From positions 62,001 through 126,000 of the forward strand of contig JAJFFJ010000017.1 of assembly GCA_021776685.1 (NCBI GenBank): a stretch of DNA of 64,000 nucleotides, written 5' to 3'. Below are positions 7,006 to 14,615 of the stretch, piece after piece. Made by a program: the position numbers and the translations under genes. This DNA comes from Alphaproteobacteria bacterium (GTDB lineage Bacteria; Pseudomonadota; Alphaproteobacteria; Bin65). The notes under the pieces are model-generated. The model ran no database searches. It was not told where the DNA came from and was given only the letters and a program-made list of their open reading frames with translations. The first letter of the stretch is position 1, and the number at the start of each line of letters is the position of its first letter.

Positions 7006-7479
7006 ATGGCAGGCAAGATCGACGCCCGTATCGCTGAGCTGGGCATTGAGATGCCGGGAGCGTCTGCCCCCCGCATCGCCAAAATCGAGGGCTGGGCGCT
7101 GCACAACGACATGTTGCTGATTTCCGGCGCTGTTCCGAAACTTCAGGGCGAGCCGCAGTTCATCGGCAAGGTGGGACGGGAATTTGACTTGGCCGAGGGC
7201 CAGGCAGCCGCCCGGCTTTCTGCCCTCAACATGATCGAGCAGGCGCGCCTCGCGTTGGACGGCGACCTGGACCGGATCGAACGCATCCTGAAGCTGAACG
7301 GCTTCGTCAACGCCATGCCTGACTTCACGCAGATCCCCGATGTGGTGAACGGCGCCTCGGAGGTTTTCCTGGATATCTGGGGTGACGCCGGCAGGCACGC
7401 ACGAACGGCCGTTGGCGTGGCGGTTATGCCTTTCGACGTGGCGATCGAGGTTGAAGGCACCTTTATCGTCCGCACCTGA
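7006..7479 (+). CDS. RidA/YjgF family protein (putative enamine/imine deaminase)
   Basis: A 157-residue member of the Rid superfamily, trimeric proteins that hydrolyse reactive enamines or imines. Family landmarks are ISGAVPKLQG (strand-turn near residue 45), a helix AAARLSALNMIEQARLALDG, KLNGFVNAMPDF, and the C-terminal MPFDVAIEVEGTFIV. It has the Gly-x-Val and final Glu-Val-Glu pattern but lacks the canonical Arg105 context IEIEAVA-R of RidA, so it is closer to the longer YjgF-like group whose deaminase activity is not assured. It is translationally coupled to the upstream monooxygenase. Confidence 0.85.
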   Translation: MAGKIDARIAELGIEMPGASAPRIAKIEGWALHNDMLLISGAVPKLQGEPQFIGKVGREFDLAEGQAAARLSALNMIEQARLALDGDLDRIERILKLNGFVNAMPDFTQIPDVVNGASEVFLDIWGDAGRHARTAVGVAVMPFDVAIEVEGTFIVRT

Positions 7480-7493
7480 GCGGCGTACCGATC

Positions 7494-8285
7494 GTGGTGG
7501 AAAAGCTGCCCGACGATCCCGTCGCTCTCCGCCATCTGGCGCGGTCGGGGCGGCTGGCCGGGCCGACCCACGGCCTAGCGGCAGGCTATGTCCAGTGCAA
7601 TCTGATGATCCTGCCGGCGGCACACGGGACGGCGTTCGGCGACTGGTGCGCGGCCAATCACAAGGCCTGCCCGGTGCTGGCGGTCTCGGATGCGGGTGAC
7701 CCACATCTGCCGGCCCTTGGCGATGATCTGGACCTGCGCACTGACCTGCCCAGCTACCGCGTGTTCAAAGACGGCGAGGTGGCGGGCGACGTCGCTGACA
7801 TCGGCGATCTATGGCGGGACGATCTGGTCGCCTTCGCTTTTGGCTGCTCCTTTTCGTTCGAAGATGCACTCAGGCGCGAGGGTGTCGATCTCGCCTTCCG
7901 CGACCGGGGCGATGTGGAGGCGCTGTATCTCAGCAGTCTAGAGACCGTGCCGGTGGGTCCCTTTCGCGGGCCGGTGGCTGTTTCCATGCGTCCGCTTCGG
8001 GCTGCCACGGCGGTTGCGGCCTTCGGCGTCACCGGTACCTATCCGGGAGTGCATGGCGCGCCGGTGCACGTGGGCCGGCCGGAAATGATTGGCGTGGAAA
8101 TGGACACCCCGCTCGACACCATCGGTCAAACCCGGGTGCTGGCGGATGAGCTGCCGGTCTTCTGGGCGTGCGGCGTTACCCCCCAACTGGCCATGGCGGC
8201 GGCGCGCCTGCCGCTGGCGATTACCCACACCTCCGCGCATATGCTGATCACGGATCTCCGTCTCGCGGATCTCGCCCAAGCCTGA
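7494..8285 (+). CDS. DUF1445 putative hydro-lyase (D-glutamate cyclase-like)
   Basis: A 263-residue DUF1445 protein. The family includes proteins annotated as putative hydro-lyases and the mitochondrial D-glutamate cyclase. Landmarks are AAGYVQCNLMILPAAHG near residue 28, FAFGCSFSFEDALRREG near 115, GPVAVSMRPLRAATAV near 160, TGTYPGVHGAPVHVG near 180, and FWACGVTPQLAMAAARLPLAITH near 222, which together cover the conserved core. Translation starts at GTG 7494, 14 bases after the Rid gene. A cyclase/hydro-lyase next to a Rid protein hints at an amino-acid-like or lactam intermediate. The operon may end at the hairpin at 8404-8426. Confidence 0.88.
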   Translation: MVEKLPDDPVALRHLARSGRLAGPTHGLAAGYVQCNLMILPAAHGTAFGDWCAANHKACPVLAVSDAGDPHLPALGDDLDLRTDLPSYRVFKDGEVAGDVADIGDLWRDDLVAFAFGCSFSFEDALRREGVDLAFRDRGDVEALYLSSLETVPVGPFRGPVAVSMRPLRAATAVAAFGVTGTYPGVHGAPVHVGRPEMIGVEMDTPLDTIGQTRVLADELPVFWACGVTPQLAMAAARLPLAITHTSAHMLITDLRLADLAQA

Positions 8286-8300
8286 CGGAATGGTGGCCCC

Positions 8301-8441
8301 GTGTTCCTCCCGGTGATCGTCCCTGTGCTGGCTATGGCTGGTGCGGCGATGGTGCGGGGTTGGCGCAGGCGGCCTGCCTCCGCTAAAACGTCACTGCCCC
8401 GTGCCCCGTCGCGCGGGGTTTTCTTTGCCACCAACCCATGA
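8301..8441 (+). CDS. possible 46-residue membrane peptide coupled to MaoC gene
   Basis: A short frame starting at GTG 8301 encodes a hydrophobic stretch FLPVIVPVLAMAGAAMV followed by a positively charged tail (RGWRRRP). Its TGA stop (8439-8441) overlaps the ATG of the next gene as ATGA, a common arrangement for translational coupling; the MaoC gene has no obvious Shine-Dalgarno of its own. Against it: a weak ribosome binding site (GGTGG), a GTG start, and a terminator-like hairpin inside the frame. Treat as a possibility only. Confidence 0.25.
   Translation: MFLPVIVPVLAMAGAAMVRGWRRRPASAKTSLPRAPSRGVFFATNP
8404..8426 (+). terminator. rho-independent terminator-like hairpin
   Basis: CCCCG (8404-8408), loop TCGCG, CGGGG (8414-8418), then TTTTCTTT. 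The stem is short but all G-C and the T-tract is clear. It would end the monooxygenase B-Rid-DUF1445 transcript just 11 bases before the MaoC gene, or act as an attenuator for read-through. Confidence 0.55.
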
Positions 8442-8926
8442 TGCTCATGACCCGCGCGCCCAAGCACAACGATTTCTCCAAAAAATGGTTCGACGATTTT
8501 ACCGTCGGCGACACTTGGGAATTCGGCGATCATCTGGTCACCAAGGAGGAGATCCTCGCCTTCGGCCGGCAATATGACCCGGAGCCATTTCACCGGGACG
8601 AAGACGAAGCGAAGGCGTCGATCATGGGTGGGTTGATCGCCAGCGGCATCCAGATGATGGCCTGGATGCGCAACATGCAGTGCCTGGCCATGACCGAGGT
8701 TGAATTTGGCGTCTCGCCGGGCTGGGGTGATATTCGCTTCGTGGCGTCGGTCCGGGCTGGGGACCGGTTGCACTGCCGGGGCGAGGTGGTGGAAGCGCGT
8801 CGGTCCAAGAGCAAATCAAATATGGGGATTGTCAGATACCGCTATGCGCTGCTCGATGCGAAGGATGAGGTGAAGTTCACCTCCCAACCCACGGCGCTGC
8901 ACAGCTGCAAGCCCACGGATAAATGA
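8438..8926 (+). CDS. MaoC-like hotdog-fold dehydratase, copy A
   Basis: A 162-residue MaoC-family protein, a hotdog-fold (R)-enoyl-CoA hydratase type. FAFGRQYDPEPFHRDED-like sequence near residue 45 gives the conserved Asp-Pro-x-x-x-H-x-D hydratase motif, and MGGLIASGIQMMAWMRN provides the buried central helix. Three in-frame ATG codons (8438, 8441, 8447) are possible starts. It overlaps copy B by 4 bases (ATGA). MaoC pairs often form heterodimers, so the two proteins may act together. Substrate is unknown; enoyl-CoA is the family norm, but no CoA ligase is adjacent. Confidence 0.9.
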   Translation: MMLMTRAPKHNDFSKKWFDDFTVGDTWEFGDHLVTKEEILAFGRQYDPEPFHRDEDEAKASIMGGLIASGIQMMAWMRNMQCLAMTEVEFGVSPGWGDIRFVASVRAGDRLHCRGEVVEARRSKSKSNMGIVRYRYALLDAKDEVKFTSQPTALHSCKPTDK

Positions 8927-9438
8927 CCCGGAATGAGAGCCTGACCATGAGCCGCGAACCGACCCTCAACGATTCCTCAAAGGCCTGCTGGGATGACTTC
9001 GCCGTGGGCGACCGCTGGGTGACAGGCGCTCATCTGGCGACGAAAGAAGAGATCCTCGCCTTTGGCAAGCAATATGACCCGGAGCCGTTTCACCGGGACG
9101 AGGAGGAGGCCAAGGCGTCGATGATGGGTGGCCTGATCGCAAGCGGCATCCAGATGGCAGCCTGGTACCGGAACCTGCATTGCCTGGCCCTGCCCGATGT
9201 GGGCTGGACCCTGTCGCCGGGCTGGGACAACATTCGCTTTGTCAATTCGGTACGCCCGGGCGATGTGCTGACTCTGCACATTCATGTCACCGACATGCGC
9301 CCCTCGGCCAGCCGCCCTGACTGGGGCATCATCAACTGGTCAGGTGAACTCAAGGACGCCAACGGCGAGACCAAGCTCGCCTGCGACCCAATCATCTTCT
9401 ATCGCCGGCGCAGCGCCATGGAAGCAGAAGGCGCCTGA
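8923..9438 (+). CDS. MaoC-like hotdog-fold dehydratase, copy B
   Basis: A 171-residue paralogue of copy A, alike along its whole length (KEEILAFGKQYDPEPFHRDE, then MGGLIASGIQMAAWYRNLHC). The hydratase motif Asp-Pro-x-x-x-His-x-Asp is intact. The start could be 8923 (overlapping the previous stop) or ATG 8947, which removes eight residues. The overlapping arrangement and similarity indicate a tandem duplication, and a heterodimer or pseudo-heterodimer is likely. Last gene of the rightward cluster that begins at 4594. Confidence 0.9.
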   Translation: MTRNESLTMSREPTLNDSSKACWDDFAVGDRWVTGAHLATKEEILAFGKQYDPEPFHRDEEEAKASMMGGLIASGIQMAAWYRNLHCLALPDVGWTLSPGWDNIRFVNSVRPGDVLTLHIHVTDMRPSASRPDWGIINWSGELKDANGETKLACDPIIFYRRRSAMEAEGA

Positions 9439-9470
9439 GCGGGGCAGATGATCGGGCGACGGTGTGTGCA

Positions 9471-10088
9471 TCAGGCAGATACAGATCCGGTCAGCCGGGT
9501 CACTTCGTCTTCCAGGGATGCGATACGTTCCAGCAGCGAGGCGTTGGCCTGCGCCACGTCGTCTTCCGTATAGCGTGGCGTAATGTGTTGGGGGCAATTC
9601 CAGTCGAAGGCCTCCACATCGATCAGCAGGCCACGCTCAACAGCGGCGCGATAGTCCGGCACCACGAGCCGGTCGAGATTTTCCCGATCCTCCGCATCGA
9701 TCACCCGCGTGCGGCCGAGCAGCTTGAGCCGCCGCCGGTTGGGATAGTCCATGAAGAAGATCGACACCCGGTTGTCGGTCTGCAGGTTGCCGACGCTCAC
9801 ATACTGCCGGTTGCCGCGAAAATCCGCGAAGCCGAGTGTGGTTTCGTCCAGTACCTTCACAAATCCCGCGGGCCCGCCGCGATGTTGCACATAAGGCCAG
9901 CCGGTCTCGCTGACAGTCGCCATATAGAAGCTGTCGCGTTCTGCGATGAAACCCGACTCGGTATCGCCCAGGAGGTTGTTGCTCGGCGCGCCGCCTTCCA
10001 TGCGGGCATAGCTGCTCCGGCTGCGGTAAGTTTCTTGCAGTTCCTTGACCGTGTCGGTGAAGGCGATTTCGGCGAATCGGTTGCCCAT
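9471..10088 (-). CDS. pyridoxamine 5'-phosphate oxidase family flavoprotein
   Basis: A 205-residue protein of the split-barrel FMN-binding PPOX group. FYMATVSETGWPYVQHRGGP and LDETTLGFADFRGNRQYVSVG are the barrel strands that hold the flavin, and VSIFFMDYPNRRRLKLLGRTRV follows in the usual order (quoted in part). The C-terminus is a short coiled-coil-like segment (LLERIASLEDEVTRL). The ATG at 10088 is preferred to an upstream one because it matches the family start. Such proteins act as oxidoreductases on small or flavin/F420-type substrates; the actual substrate is unknown. Likely co-transcribed after the AhpD-like gene. Confidence 0.87.
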   Translation of the reverse strand: MGNRFAEIAFTDTVKELQETYRSRSSYARMEGGAPSNNLLGDTESGFIAERDSFYMATVSETGWPYVQHRGGPAGFVKVLDETTLGFADFRGNRQYVSVGNLQTDNRVSIFFMDYPNRRRLKLLGRTRVIDAEDRENLDRLVVPDYRAAVERGLLIDVEAFDWNCPQHITPRYTEDDVAQANASLLERIASLEDEVTRLTGSVSA

Positions 10089-10164
10089 TGTCGGTATCCT
10101 TTGAATCTGTGCCTTGCCCACCAGGGCCCCTTCCTTTCAGGGCACCCGGCGGGCAGGCGGAGCG

Positions 10165-10719
10165 TTATGCGGCCTGTTGCAGGTCGTTCAACTCAACCTT
10201 CGGGAAGTCGATCGCAACCTGGGACACCTTGCCGACCAGATTGGAGAACAGGTTCAGCGCCACGTGGCCGACGATTTCCACGATCTCGGCATCGGAATGG
10301 CCGGCGTCGCGTACCGCGTCGAATTCCGCCGGAGTCACATTGCCTAGCGTATCGACAAGCGCTTGCGTGAACTGGAGCGCGGCTTCGGCCTTGGGGTCCG
10401 CTGATCGGCCGCGGCGGTTGTCGAGGATTTCAGCAGTATCGAGGCCGGCGTTGGCGCCCAACACGGTGTGGGCGGAAACGCAATACTGACAGCCGGTCTG
10501 CTGCGCGACGGCCAGTGCGATCCGCTCCCGTGTCTGCGGGTCCAGAATGCCGCCGCCGGCCAGGCCATGCAGTCCGGTGAAGGCGTTGAGCGCAGTGGGT
10601 GAATGGGCCAGCACACGCACAAAGTTGGGGGTGGCGCCAATCGCGCGGGCGGCGCCGTCCAGCGCCGCCTTGGCGTCGGCATCGGCGGTTGTGGGATCGA
10701 CAGGTGCAATTCGGGACAT
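10165..10719 (-). CDS. AhpD-like carboxymuconolactone decarboxylase family protein
   Basis: A 184-residue all-helical protein of the CMD/AhpD family. The peroxidase-type active site is present as QQTGCQYCVSAHTVLG, giving Cys-x-x-Cys and the downstream His of the AhpD pattern, so thiol-dependent hydroperoxide reduction is the best guess. The start at ATG 10719 gives the normal family length; AAAGGAAAT precedes it. It is divergent from a LysR gene with a 17-bp inverted repeat between, suggesting induction by that regulator, perhaps under electrophile or oxidative stress. Confidence 0.88.
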   Translation of the reverse strand: MSRIAPVDPTTADADAKAALDGAARAIGATPNFVRVLAHSPTALNAFTGLHGLAGGGILDPQTRERIALAVAQQTGCQYCVSAHTVLGANAGLDTAEILDNRRGRSADPKAEAALQFTQALVDTLGNVTPAEFDAVRDAGHSDAEIVEIVGHVALNLFSNLVGKVSQVAIDFPKVELNDLQQAA

Positions 10720-10823
10720 GGGATTTCCTTTCGAGGGTGTTTGGGCAGAACCGTTCCTGCCCTCTGCTGACATAGATGCGCCTTCCCACCAATTTTAATA
10801 ATAGGGAAAATTATCAATATATT

Positions 10824-10840
10824 ATTCCAATAAATGGAAT
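10824..10840. promoter_or_regulatory. inverted repeat, candidate LysR operator
   Basis: ATTCCA-N5-TGGAAT, perfect arms, inside a strikingly AT-rich tract (10796-10850) between the divergent AhpD-like and LysR genes. It contains the T-N11-A pattern of LysR sites and lies 13 bases before the LysR start, as expected for autorepression. Confidence 0.55.
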
Positions 10841-10852
10841 TATAAAAAGCCA

Positions 10853-11770
10853 ATGGATCGATTTCGGGAAATGGCGGTTTTTGTGGGTGTGGTCGATTCC
10901 GGCAGCTTTTCCGGCGCCGCCGCGCAGTTGCGCATGTCGCCGCCCGCGGTCACGAGAATCATCAACGCGCTCGAAACCCGGTTAGGTGTGCGCCTGCTCA
11001 ACCGCACCACCCGCAGCCTTCGATTGACCGAAACCGGTTCGGGCTTTCTGGAGCGCGCACGAGAAATTCTGGCAGAGGTGGACGCTGCGGAACGTGCGGC
11101 TGGCGGCGAAACTGCTGTCCCCCGCGGCCGGCTGACGATTACTGCATCGGCCACTTTCGGACGCATCGCCTTGTTCCCGGTGGCCCGGGCCTTTGCGCAG
11201 CAGGAGCCAGAGGTCGTCGTGTCGGCGCTATTGCTGGACCGGGTCGTCAACCTGGTGGAGGAGGGCATCGATGTGGGCGTTCGCATCAGCCACCTGCCAG
11301 ACTCCGGCCTGATTGCGCGGAAGGTGGGGGAGGTGCGCCGGGTGCTTCTGGCGAGCCCGGCCTATCTGGCGGCGCAAGGCGGTGGTCCGGTCACGCCACG
11401 AGACCTTGGCGATCATGATATCATCGCCTTTGCCGGGCAGATGCCGCAGGGCGACTGGCGCTATCAGTCAGATGGAAAGCCACAGTCGGTGGCGCTTCGG
11501 CCACGGCTCGAGGTGAATGACGCAGCGGCGGCCATCGCGGCAGCAGAGGCGGGCGAAGGGATTGCGGGCGCTTTGAGCTATATGGCGGCGGACAGCCTGC
11601 GTGCGGGCAAGCTGGTGACGGTCCTTGATGAGTTTGCCTTGCCGCCGGTGCCGGTCCATCTGATCCACGCGGAAGGCCGGCTGGTGACACCCAATGTCAG
11701 GGCTTTCATGGATTTCGCAACGCCGCGTCTGGAACAGGTGTTAAGCGCGTTGGCCCCGCCGGCGGGCTAG
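10853..11770 (+). CDS. LysR family transcriptional regulator
   Basis: A 305-residue LysR regulator. The N-terminal helix-turn-helix (about 1-60) begins MDRFREMAVFVGVVDSGSFS and includes LGVRLLNRTTRSLRLTETG. The periplasmic-binding-like effector domain (about 90-300) contains GRLTITASATFGR and NLVEEGIDVGVRISHLPDS. The sequence is of the AaeR/DsdC-like group common near detoxification genes. It is divergent from the AhpD-like/PPOX pair, its likely targets. Its TAG stop shares the tetranucleotide CTAG with the stop of the convergent DUF192 gene. Confidence 0.92.
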   Translation: MDRFREMAVFVGVVDSGSFSGAAAQLRMSPPAVTRIINALETRLGVRLLNRTTRSLRLTETGSGFLERAREILAEVDAAERAAGGETAVPRGRLTITASATFGRIALFPVARAFAQQEPEVVVSALLLDRVVNLVEEGIDVGVRISHLPDSGLIARKVGEVRRVLLASPAYLAAQGGGPVTPRDLGDHDIIAFAGQMPQGDWRYQSDGKPQSVALRPRLEVNDAAAAIAAAEAGEGIAGALSYMAADSLRAGKLVTVLDEFALPPVPVHLIHAEGRLVTPNVRAFMDFATPRLEQVLSALAPPAG

Positions 11771-12258
11771 CGCTCTCGATTGCCGAATATTTCGTGGCGA
11801 ATGATCGAGCCCGGTTTGATGCCTAACTTGGCGGCGCGGCCCTTGCGTACCTCCAGCACGCCCCGGATCGGGCCTTTTGATGCTACCGGCTTCAGCGACA
11901 GGGGCACCCCATCGCCGATGCTGTCCACGGTCCCGTCCGCCTTGATGAAGATGATGTCCAGCGGGATCAGTGTGTTGCGCATCCAGAAATTGCCTGGCTG
12001 TACAATTCCCATGTCGAACAGCATCCCGTCCCAGGGCTTGATCGTGTTCCGGTACATGAGCCCCTGCCGCAGTTGATCAGGGGTGCGGGCGAACATCACC
12101 TTCAGCCGCGTGGCGCCAAAGCCGCTGTCGACAACGATCTGCGTCTCACCGAACTTGACCTTGCCCCCGGTCTTGTCCTCGACCCCGGTCTGGGCGCCGG
12201 CGAGCGGCGGCAGGAACAGGAGTGCGATCATCACGGGGAGCCAGCGCAAGCGAGTCAT
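11767..12258 (-). CDS. DUF192 family exported protein
   Basis: A 163-residue protein of the DUF192 family. Residues 1-22 form a signal peptide (basic start, MIALLFLPPLAGA core, cleavage after AGA), so it is periplasmic. The conserved core includes LMYRNTIKPWDGMLF, GNFWMRNTLIPLDIIFIKADG and the final VLEVRKGRAAKLGIKPG. Function is unknown; the FWMRNT segment is the family hallmark. It follows the PPOX gene with a 4-base ATGA overlap and ends in a CTAG overlap with the LysR gene. Confidence 0.9.
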   Translation of the reverse strand: MTRLRWLPVMIALLFLPPLAGAQTGVEDKTGGKVKFGETQIVVDSGFGATRLKVMFARTPDQLRQGLMYRNTIKPWDGMLFDMGIVQPGNFWMRNTLIPLDIIFIKADGTVDSIGDGVPLSLKPVASKGPIRGVLEVRKGRAAKLGIKPGSIIRHEIFGNRER

Positions 12259-12890
12259 TCGTACAGTTTGCTGACCGCGGCGTCGTAGGACTCGTCGGCA
12301 GCGTCCGGGTCACCAGAAAGGTTGGCCATATCCATCACCATGCGCCCGACCCCCGGTAACTCCTTACGGTCGATCTGCGCATCCTCTTCCCACAGGCGCG
12401 ACCGGCGGATCGCCTTGGCGCAATGCAGCAAGGCCTCGCGCACGTGGACGCGGATCGCCACCTTGGGGATGTGGCCGTTCATCTCCATCGCCGCCAGCAC
12501 GGCCGAATCCTGCACCACATCGGCTGTGCCGTTGACGCGCAAGGTCTCGTCCCAGCCAGGGATGAAGAAGATCAGTCCGACCTCCGGGTTGGCGACGATG
12601 TTCGCCATGCTGTCCAGCCGGTTGTTGCCAGGCCGGTCGGGGATCAGCAGCGTCTTGTCGTCCAACACGGTGACAAAGCCAGCCGGATCGCCCCGGGGCG
12701 AGACATCGGCCTGCCCATCAGCATTGGCGGTCGCCAGGCACAGGAAGGGCGAGCGCTTGATGATTTCCCGGCAATGCCGGTCCAGATGGGGAATCGCCTT
12801 TTTCTGCACCCGCTCGGACGGTTCGCGGAAGTTCCCGCGCAATTCGTCTTCGTCGGCGATGGTGCGGAGGTCTTGCGCATTGTCAGTCAT
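12255..12890 (-). CDS. PPOX-type flavoprotein, MSMEG_1061-like
   Basis: A 211-residue split-barrel flavoprotein of the group often labelled MSMEG_1061. Landmarks are RSPFLCLATANADGQADVSPRGDPAGFV, seen in parts (LCLATANADGQADVSPRGD), LLIPDRPGNNRLDSMANI and VGLIFFIPGWDETLRVNG. These form the FMN pocket. I chose ATG 12890 because AGGA stands 6 bases upstream; another ATG two codons earlier lacks spacing. It lies before and overlaps the DUF192 gene. It is a different PPOX subgroup from the one at 9471. Substrate unknown. Confidence 0.88.
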   Translation of the reverse strand: MTDNAQDLRTIADEDELRGNFREPSERVQKKAIPHLDRHCREIIKRSPFLCLATANADGQADVSPRGDPAGFVTVLDDKTLLIPDRPGNNRLDSMANIVANPEVGLIFFIPGWDETLRVNGTADVVQDSAVLAAMEMNGHIPKVAIRVHVREALLHCAKAIRRSRLWEEDAQIDRKELPGVGRMVMDMANLSGDPDAADESYDAAVSKLYE

Positions 12891-12909
12891 GGTCATTCCT
12901 GTGCGGCTT

Positions 12910-13368
12910 TCAATTCTTGTTGGTGTCACGGATAGCATAAACAGACGTCACGTGGCTTGCGGCTTCCGCAGCCCTTTCCGAGGTTAGCCAGCATTCCAGA
13001 TAGCTGCTGCGCCGGCCTCGGCGGACGATGCGAGCCTCGGCGATCAGGTCGGTGGCCAGCGCCGGGCGCAGGAAATTGATGGTGTAGCTTTGCATCACCG
13101 GCACCACATCGGGGCCGAAACCAGCCAGGCAGCAGGCATACATGGCCGTGTCTGCAAGGCCCATTACGATGGGCCCGGAGAAAACTCTGAGGTCGCTGTC
13201 GCCCCCGGGAGACCCCCAGGTTTCGTCGCCTACGAAGCTTCTGTCAAAGGGCAGCCGCAGACGCAGGCTGCTGTCCGTCGCCTCTTCCACCACCTCGCCA
13301 TGATGGTCGGCCCGCGGCAAGTTGCGGCGGATCAGGGCTTCCAGTTCGGTGGGGGTGGGCGTCGCCAT
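12910..13368 (-). CDS. PaaI-type hotdog thioesterase
   Basis: A 152-residue single hotdog-domain protein. SGPIVMGLADTAMYACCLAG is the central helix in which an acidic residue acts in acyl-CoA thioesterases (Asp in LADTA), and YTINFLRPALATDLIAEARIVRRG gives the following strands (in parts). It probably hydrolyses acyl- or aryl-CoA, releasing CoA. It precedes the PPOX and DUF192 genes on the same strand and may head their transcript. Confidence 0.85.
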   Translation of the reverse strand: MATPTPTELEALIRRNLPRADHHGEVVEEATDSSLRLRLPFDRSFVGDETWGSPGGDSDLRVFSGPIVMGLADTAMYACCLAGFGPDVVPVMQSYTINFLRPALATDLIAEARIVRRGRRSSYLECWLTSERAAEAASHVTSVYAIRDTNKN

Positions 13369-13496
13369 GGTCGGACCTATTTAAGGCGCATCCGGACTGC
13401 AGGCAATCGCGCGGCCAGTGCAGCCTAGACGCGACCGATGCGTGCTGGACGGGTGCGGGAGGCGGCGCATAGTTTAGACGAAAGAGGGAGAATTCC

Positions 13497-14606
13497 ATGC
13501 AGCTTGGCCTGTTCCTGATGCCGGCGGCCCGTCCTGGCCGCCCTCTGTCCGAAACCCTTGCCTGGAACCAGGAGATGATCCGCAGGGCCGATGCGCTTGG
13601 CTATGACGAGGCCTGGGTCGGCCAGCACATAACCTCCTTGTGGGAGCCGATCCCGTCCCCCCAGCAGATCATCGCCCACGCCATCGCGGAGACGGACAGC
13701 ATCCGCCTCGGCACCGGGGTGGAGGTGCTGTATCAGTCCCACCCGGTCCGTCTGGCGGCGGAACTGGCGCAACTCGACCACATGGCCGGCGGACGACTGA
13801 TGTTCGGCTTCGGCGCGGGCGGTACCCTGACGGACGGACAGCTCTACAATCTCGACCTGCGCACCGGTGAGAGCCAGAAACGGTCCCAGGAAGCGCTCAG
13901 GATTATCCTCGACTGCTGGAAAGACGGTGGGCCGGACGATTTTGACGGCGAGTTCTGGACCGTCCGCCGGCCTGCCAACTATTCGGACGCTTATCAGTGG
14001 CATTTGACGCCCGTGAGCGATCCGACCCCCCGCATTGGTTTCGCGGGCTTCATGCCCCAGTCGGGTTCGCTGACCACGGCGGGCGAGCATGGTTATATCC
14101 CGTTGAGCTTCAACGTGGCGCCCGAACATGTGGCAGTGCATTGGGACTCGGTGCTGGAAGGCGCCTCCCGTTCAGGACGCACGCCGGACCGCGGCACGTG
14201 GCGGCACATCCGCGAGATTTATGTGGCAGAGACGGCGGCGGAGGCGCGCGCCGCGGTGGTCGACGGTTTCGCCGGCGAGTTCTGGAATCAATATTTCAGT
14301 GTCATCGCCCAGCGCCTGAATATCGAGCATATGTTCCGGCGAGACGGTGCGCCCGCCGATGTGCCGCTGGATGCGGCGGCCCTGGTGGATCATGGCACCT
14401 GGTTCGTGGGGGACCCCGACCAGGTGGCGGCACAGATCGTTGAGCAACATGAGCTTACCGGTGGTTTCGGCGTCCTCCTGCAGATCGGCTTCGACTATGC
14501 CGATGCTGACACCCGCGACGGCTGGTTCCGCTCCATGCAGCTTCTGGCGGAAGAGGTCATGCCGCGGGTACGGGCGAAGCTGGGCATCGCCGCAGCTGCG
14601 GAGTAA
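13497..14606 (+). CDS. luciferase-like flavin-dependent monooxygenase, third gene
   Basis: A 369-residue LLM-superfamily enzyme, only distantly like the duplicated pair at 4.6-7.0 kb. Landmarks are QLGLFLMPAARPGRPLSET at the start, YDEAWVGQHITSLWEPIPSP near 38, and the signature ELAQLDHMAGGRLMFGFGAGG near 88. An LLM of this type oxidises small organics with reduced flavin. GAGGGAG before the ATG at 13497 fixes the start. It is convergent with a flavodiiron-type MBL gene ending 10 bases away. Substrate unknown. Confidence 0.9.
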   Translation: MQLGLFLMPAARPGRPLSETLAWNQEMIRRADALGYDEAWVGQHITSLWEPIPSPQQIIAHAIAETDSIRLGTGVEVLYQSHPVRLAAELAQLDHMAGGRLMFGFGAGGTLTDGQLYNLDLRTGESQKRSQEALRIILDCWKDGGPDDFDGEFWTVRRPANYSDAYQWHLTPVSDPTPRIGFAGFMPQSGSLTTAGEHGYIPLSFNVAPEHVAVHWDSVLEGASRSGRTPDRGTWRHIREIYVAETAAEARAAVVDGFAGEFWNQYFSVIAQRLNIEHMFRRDGAPADVPLDAAALVDHGTWFVGDPDQVAAQIVEQHELTGGFGVLLQIGFDYADADTRDGWFRSMQLLAEEVMPRVRAKLGIAAAAE

Positions 14607-14615
14607 CGCCTGCCG

